Of a stretch of 30,411 nucleotides of DNA, positions 1 through 8,474 are shown piece by piece. Both the position numbers and the translations under genes were made by a program. Source of the stretch: Poteriospumella lacustris (lineage: Eukaryota; Sar; Chrysophyceae; Chromulinales; Dinobryaceae); NCBI GenBank assembly GCA_008000375.1, contig SMOI01000365.1:1-30411 (forward strand), given 5' to 3'. The notes beneath the pieces are model-generated. The model searched no databases, was not told where the DNA came from, and saw nothing but the letters and a program-made list of their open reading frames with translations. Position 1 is the stretch's first letter, and each line of letters opens with the position of its first letter.

Positions 1-648
1 AGTTGCCTTGCTTTTGCAGCTGCGCCGACGTTTCGTCCAAGCGCTGAAGAGCCAACAGCTCTGCGTTTGTCTGCGCATACACATCCACATATGTTCAGCA
101 CATTGGTTGGCATTGATTCCAGGCATGACTTCTGCTTACCTCCATTGCAATTGATTATTCGTTCGTTCGCTCGTTCGCGATGGGTTGGTCGGGTTGTTGA
201 TGGTTGCGATGAACCGTGTTTTCCGTCGGATTCGAATCTGCGCCGGCGAAATGATGCTGATTCTTGACTTGATGGAGACAGCTCGATCGTTGATGGGTTG
301 TCCGTGTGCCTGTGCAGTTGGAGGTCCAGCAGATAACGTTACTCGACAGGAGTCCCAAGTGCATCGATCGCCAAGGCGCCGAGACCGGCAGCAGTTGGGA
401 ACGGCGGCGTTGCGAAACGGTCACATTTCCCAGTTCGTCGGCAAATTAAACGACAAAGGATATGGCGACGATGATGATGATGATGACGACGATGACGACG
501 ACGGCGGGCGGCGGAGGCCAAGTGACTTCGAGTGGAATGGAATGAAAGAAATGGCATTTTCAAGCGAAGCAAACGGTGTTGAAGACATATCACCGTCAAG
601 AAGGTGAAAGGGATTCCTACCTGTGGTGCGATTTGCCTGAGCACTATA
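1..648. other. 5' flank of the SURP-CID gene, no supported gene
   Basis: I see no convincing coding sequence in this stretch. Short open frames exist on both strands, but they overlap one another, lack recognisable domains and do not share the strong G/C third-position bias of the real genes. The main structured element is the GAY triplet run listed separately. The region presumably holds the promoter and 5' UTR of the downstream plus-strand gene. A short upstream exon cannot be excluded. Confidence 0.5.
467..502 (+). repeat. (GAY)12 triplet microsatellite
   Basis: Twelve consecutive GAC/GAT triplets lie about 150 bp upstream of the SURP-CID start. In one plus-strand frame they would read as twelve Asp. 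An equally long 12-Asp run occurs inside the RING E3 gene at 21727-21762 (opposite strand). Here the run appears to lie in non-coding DNA. Confidence 0.85.
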
Positions 649-1848
649 ATGGAGGCCATTCCCGTGCGGTTCTCCGGATCGGAGACCGACCCGGCAAAAA
701 TTCAGGCGCAAATCGTCGCTGGTCATGTCGCACGACTCGGAGATGCGCACGAGGCAACTTTCTCTACTGATCAGTACAGTTTTCTTCGTGATACATCCTC
801 TGAATTGTACCGGTACTATCGATGGTTGGTGTTTTGTTACCGCAATGGTATCGACATGATCCGACTACCCGAAATTGAAGCCCATTATCTCAACAGCTAC
901 GTTCGACCGGCGCCATTAGGGTACCTAGATCTCTCTGAAGGCGATAAAAGTGAGTTGCTGGTGCTGCTCGCCCAGAACAACTCCTCGAAAGAGAGCATCC
1001 GCGACCTGCGGAAGTGGTGTTTGGACCGGTCGCATTCGATGGCCGCAGTGGCCTTCATCGTGTACAGTTATTTGGTGCAGGTCATGCAAGTGCCGCAGGA
1101 CCCAGCCTGCTTCAGTAGGATCAAGAGTACGCTGTACGCTCTCAACGATGTCTTCTTCAACGCTAAGAGCGCCGTGTGGCGGGGGCCGTACACGTCGGTT
1201 CTGCCGCCGGCGGAGGAGAGCGTCCCCATAAACGTCACTGCACCCATCTTCGACTATCTCCCCACCATCGTGTTCTATTCCCTCGGCATGGCGCAGTATC
1301 CCGACCAGCGACAGAGCGTCGTCGGGCTCGTCAACATTTGGCTGTCGCGCGACTTCTTCGCGCCTCACATGCGCGAGACGCTGCAGGCGACTCTGTCGGC
1401 CTCTTCCCCGCCACCACCACCGAGCTGCCCCACGATTTACCCGGTCCAATTGACGGCTCGTGACCTGCAGCTCTTCCAGCAACCCAAAGACCCCGCACCG
1501 CCAGCCTATCCTGATGAGTCGTACGCGGCGCATGCGGCGGCGTTGGACGCGACGCAAGCTCCCACCTCGTCGGCTACGACCGAAGCGGGCGCGCATCTGT
1601 CGCCGACGGCGGTCATCGACCCGCTGCTCATCCCCGTCGGCGCCCTCGCCAACTTGGTCAAGGGCTACCTGCGCTGCGGCGGAGAGCCCTTCACGACCAT
1701 CGACCCGCTGCACTCGCCCATCAGTGTCATTGCGCACGTAGAGCCCGGCCGGCTCAACGCGCGTCTGCTGGATTTCTATCGCAAAATGGAAACATCTCTA
1801 CCGCCTCCGCCTCCGCCACCCGGCGACTGCGCGGCGCCTCGACTTTGA
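649..1848 (+). CDS. CHERP-like splicing factor with SURP and CID domains
   Basis: This 399-residue protein probably works in pre-mRNA splicing with the U2 snRNP, as CHERP and U2SURP do. Residues about 13-60 form a SURP module, with the hallmark YSFL and YRYY positions. Residues about 92-250 resemble a CID/RPR domain, the helical fold that binds the RNA polymerase II C-terminal tail; the segment with LYALNDVFFNAK matches its central helix. A later stretch (PLLIPVGALANLVK, then LLDFYRKM) resembles the conserved CHERP segment after the CID. A proline-rich tail ends the protein. I chose the ATG at 649 because the open frame upstream of it begins only with GTG and the SURP module starts soon after. 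The Arg/Ser-rich and G-patch parts of animal CHERP are absent, so this is a short form. No intron is needed. The gene is convergent with reductase gene A. SURP+CID identity is fairly sure; the exact orthologue is an inference. Confidence 0.72.
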   Translation: MEAIPVRFSGSETDPAKIQAQIVAGHVARLGDAHEATFSTDQYSFLRDTSSELYRYYRWLVFCYRNGIDMIRLPEIEAHYLNSYVRPAPLGYLDLSEGDKSELLVLLAQNNSSKESIRDLRKWCLDRSHSMAAVAFIVYSYLVQVMQVPQDPACFSRIKSTLYALNDVFFNAKSAVWRGPYTSVLPPAEESVPINVTAPIFDYLPTIVFYSLGMAQYPDQRQSVVGLVNIWLSRDFFAPHMRETLQATLSASSPPPPPSCPTIYPVQLTARDLQLFQQPKDPAPPAYPDESYAAHAAALDATQAPTSSATTEAGAHLSPTAVIDPLLIPVGALANLVKGYLRCGGEPFTTIDPLHSPISVIAHVEPGRLNARLLDFYRKMETSLPPPPPPPGDCAAPRL

Positions 1849-2109
1849 CGCGGCCAGACGCCGCTGGATGACTGATGGTCAACGAACTTAGAGAGTTATT
1901 ACGGACGAACGAACACGGGCTGTCGACACCACTGCCTCTCTGCTGGCGGCGTGCAACAAGCGCAAAACAACGGGGGCGGGTACTCACGCAAAATGCAACG
2001 GAAACGGCGGCGACGAGCTTCGCTCCAAGACTCTGTCCCTCTATAGCTATGTAACACAACGACACGAACAACGAACATCGACACTACACCACCACAGCAA
2101 AGAGCTCCT

Positions 2110-3723
2110 CTACGAGTCGAAGCTGTTCTCGTGGCAGTCCACCACCACGCGCTCTCCGCTCACCCGCGACACATACACCTCGTGGTCGCACAGGTCGCGC
2201 ACCTCCTCCGCCAGTGCCTCCGGCCCGCACACGACCACCGCCGCACGAGGCCGCTGCGCACTCTTCGCCGCTGTCGACGTCGACGTCTGCTCGACCGCCG
2301 TTCGCACGATCTCCGACAGACACGGCCGGCCGCGGCGCCAGCCGGCGCGGCGCAGCTCCTCCGCCGCCGTCGACGCTGCGTCGCCCGAGTAGAAGAACCG
2401 CGTCTCGAGCTGCAGCCCCGACGGCGACACGTCGAGCTGGGCGGGGTCGGCATCGCGGCCGGAGTCGTCCATCAGCGGCGTCTCCGACGACGACGCCGCG
2501 TGCAGCACGTTCGTCGTCTCCATCGCCGCGGCCGCGGAGGAGTCGCACTGCTCGTGTTGCAGCAGCGGCCGCAGGATGCGCTGCGACACGTCCACGGCCA
2601 AGTCGGCGTCGCGCACGGCCCAGACGAAGACGACCTTCTGGCGGGTGCTGCGCTTGTCGACGAGGTCGGCGAGGATGCTGAGCGCCGGCGCCACGTACAC
2701 GTCCTCGGCGACGAGCAGCAGGGTGGGGTACAGGTCGGCGTCGCTGTAGTCGACCGAGACGAAGCCGTGCGGCCCTTCAAGCTTCACGTAGTGCTGTTTG
2801 GCGCCGGCGAGATCGGGGCCGCCGCGGCGCGCGCTGTCGACGCCGAGGTTGTAGAGCCGGGTGGTCCACGGCCCCACCTGTCGCATGTAGAAGCACAGGC
2901 GCTGGAAATCGTCGTCGGTCGCGCTGGGCTCCCGTCTCGGCGCGGGGATGACGCTGAAGGCGCAGTAGCGCGGGACGCGCCCATCTAGGGCGGGTACGTC
3001 GATGGCGTAGTGTTGGCCGGGCGCGAAGCCGAGCGGTTTGTGCAGCGGCACGGCGACCTGCACGAAGGCGACCTCCTCGCTGACGCGGACGATTTGAGCC
3101 GTGCCGTAGTAGGCGGAGAACAGATACCGTTTAAGGAAGGCGATGACGTAGTTGCCGGCCAAGAAGTTGATGGCGGTCGCGCCGTGGTAGCTGGACGCGA
3201 CGAAGAAGACGACCAGCGTCGCCGCGTGGTACCAGTGGAACCAGACGTACTTTATGAGGCCAAAGCGGTAGGCGACGAAGGCGAATGGCACTGTCAACAT
3301 CGACACGGCAATGAGGAGGCCGGAGTTGTTGCGGCCAACGGCGGCGCAGTGGACGATGAGCAGGATCAGCGCGAGGAAGGCGAAGACCTTGTGCCAGAAC
3401 ACGACCACGTCCGAGCGCAGGATATATCGAATTTGAGAATCTCGCAGGCCGAGGATGATGGCGATGGCAGAGATGGAATCGGCAAGAAGCCCAACTACTC
3501 GTCTGGGAGAGGTGAATGCGGCCACCACCAGGGAAACGAACAGAACGATGAGCGTCGCCAGCTCTGGGAGAGATTTACCACCAAAGACGGGAACCCACCT
3601 CCGAAGACCAGGCGTTGTGATACGTAATGATCGCTGGACAGCGTAATGGAACTTGAACTTCAGGAGAGCAGCTGAGGTAAGCTCAATGGCGACGACGCCC
3701 ACTAGCGACACCAGAGATTTCAT
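2110..3723 (-). CDS. Ferric reductase/NOX-like flavocytochrome, copy A (degenerate cofactor motifs)
   Basis: This 537-residue membrane protein belongs to the ferric-reductase/NADPH-oxidase superfamily, which passes electrons from NAD(P)H through FAD and two hemes across a membrane. About six hydrophobic helices fill residues 5-205. The heme ligands are present: His111 and His125 on one helix, His166 and His180 on another, each pair 14 apart. An FAD-domain (GFAPGQHY, about 232-239) and a C-terminal CGP motif (499-501) follow. Two cofactor motifs are damaged. The FAD motif normally HPFS/T reads CAFS (254-257), and the NADPH glycine loop reads AEDVYVAPA (339-347), where copy C has AGGIGVTPM. Electron transfer from NADPH may therefore be impaired or use another donor. 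I chose the ATG at 3723 because the protein aligns with copy B from there; the longer open frame has no conserved sequence. The 3' third is nearly identical to copy C and the middle to copy B. Confidence 0.85.
   Translation of the reverse strand: MKSLVSLVGVVAIELTSAALLKFKFHYAVQRSLRITTPGLRRWVPVFGGKSLPELATLIVLFVSLVVAAFTSPRRVVGLLADSISAIAIILGLRDSQIRYILRSDVVVFWHKVFAFLALILLIVHCAAVGRNNSGLLIAVSMLTVPFAFVAYRFGLIKYVWFHWYHAATLVVFFVASSYHGATAINFLAGNYVIAFLKRYLFSAYYGTAQIVRVSEEVAFVQVAVPLHKPLGFAPGQHYAIDVPALDGRVPRYCAFSVIPAPRREPSATDDDFQRLCFYMRQVGPWTTRLYNLGVDSARRGGPDLAGAKQHYVKLEGPHGFVSVDYSDADLYPTLLLVAEDVYVAPALSILADLVDKRSTRQKVVFVWAVRDADLAVDVSQRILRPLLQHEQCDSSAAAAMETTNVLHAASSSETPLMDDSGRDADPAQLDVSPSGLQLETRFFYSGDAASTAAEELRRAGWRRGRPCLSEIVRTAVEQTSTSTAAKSAQRPRAAVVVCGPEALAEEVRDLCDHEVYVSRVSGERVVVDCHENSFDS
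2129..2683. repeat. A/C conversion tract, copy in gene A
   Basis: This 555-nt stretch, covering the 3' third of gene A, is almost identical to 6541-7101 in gene C. The differences I find by eye are one 6-bp GACGTC-type expansion in C and a few single-base changes. The 5' halves of the two genes are strongly diverged, so the identity is local. After a 27-nt divergent block the identity resumes for about 49 nt (2711-2759 against 7129-7177). Recent gene conversion is the simplest explanation. Confidence 0.85.
2498..2958. repeat. A/B conversion tract, copy in gene A
   Basis: This 461-nt stretch matches 4674-5134 in gene B without a gap. I count about six base differences. The tract covers the NADPH-binding region and runs up to the SVIP segment of the FAD domain. 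It includes the degenerate EDVYVAPA block shared by A and B. On both sides the two genes diverge sharply. Confidence 0.85.
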
Positions 3724-4267
3724 CACTCCTGCAACAACGGTCACTTCCTCACTCCTCCATCCTTGGGGACTGTTCAGATTGGAAGCGCAGCACAGCGATA
3801 CGATGTGTGTTCTACAATGTGACAGCGAGAGCCTATGTGTAGTTGGTTCGCCGTGGGTCAAGGAGTGACAAATGATGTGCAGCCACCGCCACACCTCGTG
3901 TACGGCTCTATCTTCACCACAGACCAAAATAGATGTATCGTTTGTTTACAATAGTGTACAATGAGGTCGCCCAGTGGCGCTCTGGACGGGCCAACAACTC
4001 ACATCATGGGAGACAAACACTGCATACACTGCTGTCGGCATCGACCACTCCGACGTCACTCTTCGCTCAGAGGGGGAGACACTTCACGCTAAGCACTTCT
4101 GGTGCACTGTTGTTGGCATCGGCCACTCTGATGTCACTCTTCACTCAGAGGGGTCCTCAGCAGGGCACACGGTATACGACCACAATTCTAAACAAATCTG
4201 TTCGACACAGCGGATTAGCGAATCCACTGGGGATTCAATAAAACAAAGAAGCGTTGGGTCACCACGC
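3724..4267. other. Intergenic region between reductase genes A and B
   Basis: This 544-bp gap lies between two genes in the same orientation and should hold the promoter of A and the 3' end of B. Its only clear structure is the 78-bp-period direct repeat at 4028-4152. No gene is supported. Confidence 0.6.
4028..4152 (+). repeat. Imperfect direct repeat, two 47-nt units with 78-bp period
   Basis: Units 4028-4074 and 4106-4152 are closely similar; both contain GGCATCG followed by CCACTC and end in CTCAGAGGGG. Because 78 is a multiple of three, one plus-strand frame shows a repeated peptide (GIDHSDVTLRSEG, then GIGHSDVTLHSEG). No start, domain or codon bias supports this as a gene. It may be a minisatellite or a duplicated regulatory element. 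Confidence 0.75.
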
Positions 4268-5911
4268 CTACTCGGCGAAGCTGTCCTCGTGGCAGTCTAC
4301 CGCCACTGGCTTCCCGCTCACCTTGGAGACGTACACCTCGTGGTCGCACAGGTCGCGCACCTCCTCAACTAGAGTATCTGGCCCGCACACGATCACAGCT
4401 GCGCGTGGTCGCTGCCCGGACGTGCTCTCGACGACGTCCCGCACGACGTCCCGCATCGAAGGCTGTCCGCGGCACCAGCCGGCAAGTCGTAGCTGCTCCA
4501 GCGCAGAGGAGGACACCTCGCCTGTCAAGAAGACACGCGTCTCGAGCTGCAGCCCCGACGGAGACGCATCGCCCTTTTCTGTGCTGCTGTCACCTCCAGC
4601 GCACTCGGAGGAGTCCGGTGGGCAACTCATCGCAGAGAACGACAGCCGTTCCGATGACGACACCGACGCCGACGCGTGCAGCACGTTCGTCGTCTCCATC
4701 GCCGCGGCCGCGGAGGGGTAGTACTGCTCGTGTTGCAGCAGCGGCCGCAAGATGCGCTGCGACACGTCCACGGCCAAGTCCGCGTCGCGCACGGCCCAGA
4801 CGAAGACGACCTTCTGGCGGGTGCTGCGCTTGTCGACGAGGTCGGCGAGGATGCTGAGCGCCGGCGCCACGTACACGTCCTCGGCGACGAGCAGCAGGGT
4901 GGGGTACAGGTCGGCGTCGCTGTAGTCGACCGAGACGAAGCCGTGCGGCCCTTCAAGCTTCACGTAGTGCTGTTTGGCGCCGGCGAGATCGGGGCCGCCG
5001 CGGCGCGCGCTGTCGACGCCGAGGTTGTAGAGCCGGGTGGTCCACGGCCCCACCTGTCGCATGTAGAAGCACAGGCGCTGGAAGTCGTCGTCGGTCGCGC
5101 TGGGCTCCCGTCTCGGCGCGGGGATGACGCTGAATCCGTGATACCCGCGACGGTAGGTGTCAGGGTCCAGGACGGGCACGTCGATGGCGTAGTGTTGGCC
5201 GGGCGTGAAGCCGAGCTTCGTGTTGCACGGGATGGTCACTTCCACGTAGACGACGTCATTGCTGACGCGGACGATTTTAGCCGTTCCGAAATTGGCGGTG
5301 GCGATGTATCGTCGGAGGTTGGAGACGACGAAGTTGATCGTCAGCAGGTAGATGGCGGTGGTGCCGTGGAAGATCGACGCGACGAAGAAGACGACCAGAG
5401 TCACCACGTGGTACCAATGGAACCAAACGTGTTTGAACAAGCCAAACCGGTAGAAGAGAAAAGCAATCGGCACGGACAAGGTCGAAGCGGCCATGAGGAG
5501 GCCGGTGAGGTTGACGCCGACCTGCAGACAGTGCAGGATCAGGAACACGAGCGTCAGGAAGGCGAAGACTTTGTGCCAGAAGACGACCACTTCAGAACGT
5601 AGAATCATTCGCACTTGCGAGTCTCGCAGGCCTAAAACGATCGCGACTCCGGAAATCACATCAGCGAGGAGAGCCACCGTTTTCTTCGGAGAGTTAAATC
5701 CGACCAACAGCAGGTTGGAGGCGACCGCAATGACCAAGACGAGTTCAATGAGGGACTTCCCACCGAAGACAGGATCCCATCTCCGTAGGCAAGGCACTGG
5801 GATATGGAATGCTCTCTGGAGGGCGTAGTGGATCTTGCATTTCAGAGCGACGGTGGAGACGAGCTCGACGACGATCACGCCGATCATCGGAATCGGAATG
5901 AAGGCTGACAT
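4268..5911 (-). CDS. Ferric reductase/NOX-like flavocytochrome, copy B (degenerate NADPH loop)
   Basis: This is a 547-residue paralogue of copy A with the same plan: about six helices in residues 8-205, heme ligands His113/His127 and His168/His182, an FAD domain and a C-terminal nucleotide-binding domain with CGP at 509-511. The FAD motif reads HGFS (258-261), so the His is kept but the Pro is lost. The NADPH loop has the same EDVYVAPA replacement as copy A (about 344-351), with all the conserved glycines missing. The membrane half resembles A more than C. An acidic Ser-rich insert before the last strand-helix unit has its own sequence here, unlike the insert shared by A and C. I chose the ATG at 5911, the only Met before the first conserved helix. 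The gene follows C and precedes A in the same direction, which suggests tandem duplication. Confidence 0.87.
   Translation of the reverse strand: MSAFIPIPMIGVIVVELVSTVALKCKIHYALQRAFHIPVPCLRRWDPVFGGKSLIELVLVIAVASNLLLVGFNSPKKTVALLADVISGVAIVLGLRDSQVRMILRSEVVVFWHKVFAFLTLVFLILHCLQVGVNLTGLLMAASTLSVPIAFLFYRFGLFKHVWFHWYHVVTLVVFFVASIFHGTTAIYLLTINFVVSNLRRYIATANFGTAKIVRVSNDVVYVEVTIPCNTKLGFTPGQHYAIDVPVLDPDTYRRGYHGFSVIPAPRREPSATDDDFQRLCFYMRQVGPWTTRLYNLGVDSARRGGPDLAGAKQHYVKLEGPHGFVSVDYSDADLYPTLLLVAEDVYVAPALSILADLVDKRSTRQKVVFVWAVRDADLAVDVSQRILRPLLQHEQYYPSAAAAMETTNVLHASASVSSSERLSFSAMSCPPDSSECAGGDSSTEKGDASPSGLQLETRVFLTGEVSSSALEQLRLAGWCRGQPSMRDVVRDVVESTSGQRPRAAVIVCGPDTLVEEVRDLCDHEVYVSKVSGKPVAVDCHEDSFAE
4674..5134. 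repeat. A/B conversion tract, copy in gene B
   Basis: Partner of 2498-2958, with a constant offset of 2176 bp and about six mismatches. The flanks diverge abruptly at both ends: within the acidic insert at 4673, and just before the FAD motif at 5135. Confidence 0.85.
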
Positions 5912-6521
5912 GGCTCTTTCCGCCTTCCTTGTGGCCACAACACTGTTGTCTTCCGGCCCTACTTCGTCATTTTGCACGACGGTTTGACTCTGGTGGCCCG
6001 ATGCACACGTCGTTTGGCGGCAGGAGAGGTGGGCGCGGGGGTGAGAAACGATGTGCCGCGGCCGCACTGCAACTGGTACCTATCATGTCCCAAGAAACAT
6101 CTTAAGAATGCCATAGTCTAGAGACATTTATGTACATCACTATGGAGCACGGGGAGACGGTGCAGACGGGGACGGAGACGGAGACGGGATCGCCGCTTCT
6201 CTGTTACCGGTAGGCGACATTCCAAACATGTGTCTGGCATCTCCTATCTGGTTCGATATCTGTTTGGCATTCGTTTGGTATCTGGTATCGCGAACATGTG
6301 CTCATCAGTCCGATGGGTGTTGTTGCACAGCACCCGAGCTGAAGACCGTCTAGACCAGTTAGTTGTGCGGCTGACTTAACAGTACTGATTTGCTTTAAAC
6401 TGACCGACGAAACTAAATGGGCAAACGCCGCGTAGGAAAAGCAATGGCGAAAGATACACGAACTGCAAACAGTCCGTAACAAAACTGCAAAACAACCAAC
6501 AGAGTGGGACGGCTGTGGCCG
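5912..6521. other. Intergenic region between reductase genes B and C
   Basis: This 610-bp gap precedes gene B and follows gene C, both on the minus strand. It contains a short GGAGAC-type purine repeat near 6150-6187 and a patch of repeated TTTGGCAT/TATCTGGT words near 6225-6290. I see no gene or RNA in it. Confidence 0.6.
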
Positions 6522-8132
6522 CTATCCCGAAAAGCTCTCTTCGTGGCAGTCCACCACCACGCGCTCTCCGCTCACCCGCGACACATACACCTCGTGGTCG
6601 CACAGGTCGCGTACCTCCTCCGCCAGTGCCTCCGGCCCGCACACGACCACCGCCGCACGAGGCCGCTGCGCACCCTTCGCCGCTGTCGACGTCGACGTCG
6701 ACGTCTGCTCGACCGCCGTTCGCACGATCTCCGACAGACACGGCCGGCCGCGGCGCCAGCCGGCGCGGCGCAGCTCCTCCGCCGCCGTCGACGCTGCGTC
6801 GCCCGAGTAGAAGAACCGCGTCTCGAGCTGCAGCCCCGACGGCGACACGTCGAGCTGGGCGGGGTCGGCATCGCGGCCGGAGTCGTCCATCAGCGGCGTC
6901 TCCGACGACGACGCCGCGTGCAGCACGTTCGTCGTCTCCATCGCCGCGGCCGCGGAGGAGTCGCACTGCTCGTGTTGCAGCAGCGGCCGCAGGATGCGCT
7001 GCGACACGTCCACGGCCAAGTCGGCGTCGCGCACGGCCCAGACGAAGACGACCTTCTGGCGGGTGCTGCGCTTGTCGACGAGGTCGGCGAGGATGCTGAG
7101 CATCGGGGTCACTCCGATGCCGCCTGCAACGAGCAGCAGGGTGGGGTACAGGTCGGCGTCGCTGTAGTCGACCGAGATGACGCCGTACGGGCCCTCCAGT
7201 TTGGCGGGGAAGTTGGTGGCGCCTAAGGTGTCTTCGCCCGCTCGCAGGGCACAGTCGGCGCCGATGCCGTAGAGGGAGGAAGTCCACGGCCCCGAGCGCT
7301 TGACGTAGAAGCAGAAATGCTGCAAATTCTCCTGGAGACGGCCACTTTTGGTGACGTTGCGCATGGGAATGGCGGAGAACGGGTGGTACGCCGCGGCGGA
7401 CACGACGGGCAGGTTGAGGTAGAAGTACTGCCCGGGGCCGAAATTGAGCGACTTCTTGGCGTTTAAAGCCAACTCCACGTACATGGCTTCTTCACTGACG
7501 CGAATGACCTGGGCGGTCCCGCTGATAGCGAAGACGACGTACCGAAGCACCAGATCCAAGTAGAACGCGACTCCGACCATTCCCAACCCACTGGCGCCGT
7601 GCAAAAACGCGAGAGGCACAAGCACAATAGCACCAGTTGCATGGTACAGAAAGAACCACGCGTAATCGACCTTGCCCATCTTGTGCGCGAGGTAGAGCAG
7701 CGGCGTCGACAGCATCACGACGGCCATGCCCGCGCCCGTCCCACTCATACCCACCTGGATCGAGTGGATCAACAGCAGCATCGCCACCAAATACGCCATA
7801 AACTTGTGCCAGAACATGATGACTTCTGGCTGCAGGACCTTGCGAATCTGTGTCAGGCGCATGCCGAAGAGCATCACCATCGCCGCCACCACGTCCGCCA
7901 CGCGTCCGACCGACACTCCGCCCACCGAAAACCCGGAAACAATAAAAATCAGAAATATGCTTGCCATGGATACAAGCTCAAAGACAGCCTTCCCTCCAAA
8001 GATAGGCACCCAACGCTTGAGCCCCGGCACTGCTGGATGGCGTAGCTTGCGAAGGATCCGATTCGACGACTTCGTCGACGACGTAGCCGTCGCAGCCACT
8101 TCCAGCACGATGGGAGCTATCACTGACGTCAT
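6522..8132 (-). CDS. Ferric reductase/NOX-like flavocytochrome, copy C (intact motifs)
   Basis: This 536-residue protein is the one copy with every expected motif. Heme ligands His109/His123 and His164/His178 sit on two helices, each pair 14 apart. The FAD motif is HPFS (250-253) with GPYG at 314-317. The NADPH loop is GGIGVTP (337-343), and a CGP motif lies near the C terminus. It should be an active transmembrane reductase using NADPH, FAD and two hemes. Its product could be reduced metal or superoxide; there are no EF hands, so calcium control like that of NOX5 or DUOX is unlikely. The ATG at 8132 gives a short, basic N-terminus before the first helix. The membrane half is well diverged from A and B, while the last 190 residues are nearly identical to A. 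It faces the glycosyltransferase-like gene across a 342-bp divergent region. Confidence 0.9.
   Translation of the reverse strand: MTSVIAPIVLEVAATATSSTKSSNRILRKLRHPAVPGLKRWVPIFGGKAVFELVSMASIFLIFIVSGFSVGGVSVGRVADVVAAMVMLFGMRLTQIRKVLQPEVIMFWHKFMAYLVAMLLLIHSIQVGMSGTGAGMAVVMLSTPLLYLAHKMGKVDYAWFFLYHATGAIVLVPLAFLHGASGLGMVGVAFYLDLVLRYVVFAISGTAQVIRVSEEAMYVELALNAKKSLNFGPGQYFYLNLPVVSAAAYHPFSAIPMRNVTKSGRLQENLQHFCFYVKRSGPWTSSLYGIGADCALRAGEDTLGATNFPAKLEGPYGVISVDYSDADLYPTLLLVAGGIGVTPMLSILADLVDKRSTRQKVVFVWAVRDADLAVDVSQRILRPLLQHEQCDSSAAAAMETTNVLHAASSSETPLMDDSGRDADPAQLDVSPSGLQLETRFFYSGDAASTAAEELRRAGWRRGRPCLSEIVRTAVEQTSTSTSTAAKGAQRPRAAVVVCGPEALAEEVRDLCDHEVYVSRVSGERVVVDCHEESFSG
6541..7101. repeat. A/C conversion tract, copy in gene C
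   Basis: Partner of 2129-2683. It carries one extra 6-bp unit in the CGACGT run near 6688-6706, adding Thr-Ser to the protein. At 7102-7128 a 27-nt block differs from gene A at 14 sites by my count, and identity then resumes. Confidence 0.85.
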
Positions 8133-8474
8133 TGCAGTGACCAGTCAAGTAATACAATGTGCCCCTGTGAGTCCTGTGCATCTGTCTTGTATCTCTCAGT
8201 GACCAGGCGATAGGATTCTCTGCATCGGCTCCGCGACGCGTTGGCGCTGCGAAGTGTTCGGGAAACTGAAACGGTTTTGGCGACCGTTACAGAAACGGCG
8301 ACGCAGCGACCGCTCCGCACCCCTCGGCCCCTCGGCCCTCGGCCACTTCGACCAGCAATGACGGGTGTCACTGTCGAATACTCCATTCCTGAGGTTGGAG
8401 AGGCTGTTGACAATCTGTGAGGTCCCTGCCGCGGACGTGGGCGTTGTCGTCGACACCTCACACAGCAATCACTG
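8133..8474. promoter_or_regulatory. Divergent promoter region between reductase C and the glycosyltransferase-like gene
   Basis: This 342-bp gap separates two genes that point away from each other, so both promoters should lie here. I see no clear TATA box or other named element. The assignment rests on gene order alone. Confidence 0.45.

Noticed and set aside
185-607. A 140-codon frame containing a 12-Asp run upstream of the SURP-CID gene
   Set aside because: It is out of frame with that gene, no splice pair joins it to the right phase, and the Asp run is a simple GAY repeat.
2131-2988. Plus-strand frames over the reductase genes, repeated at 4676-5602 and 6504-7226
   Set aside because: They repeat only because the underlying reductase DNA is shared. 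They are His/Arg/Val-rich shadows.
2110-8132. Calling the three reductases true NADPH oxidases (NOX/DUOX)
   Set aside because: They lack EF hands, and motif evidence alone cannot separate superoxide-producing oxidases from metal reductases.
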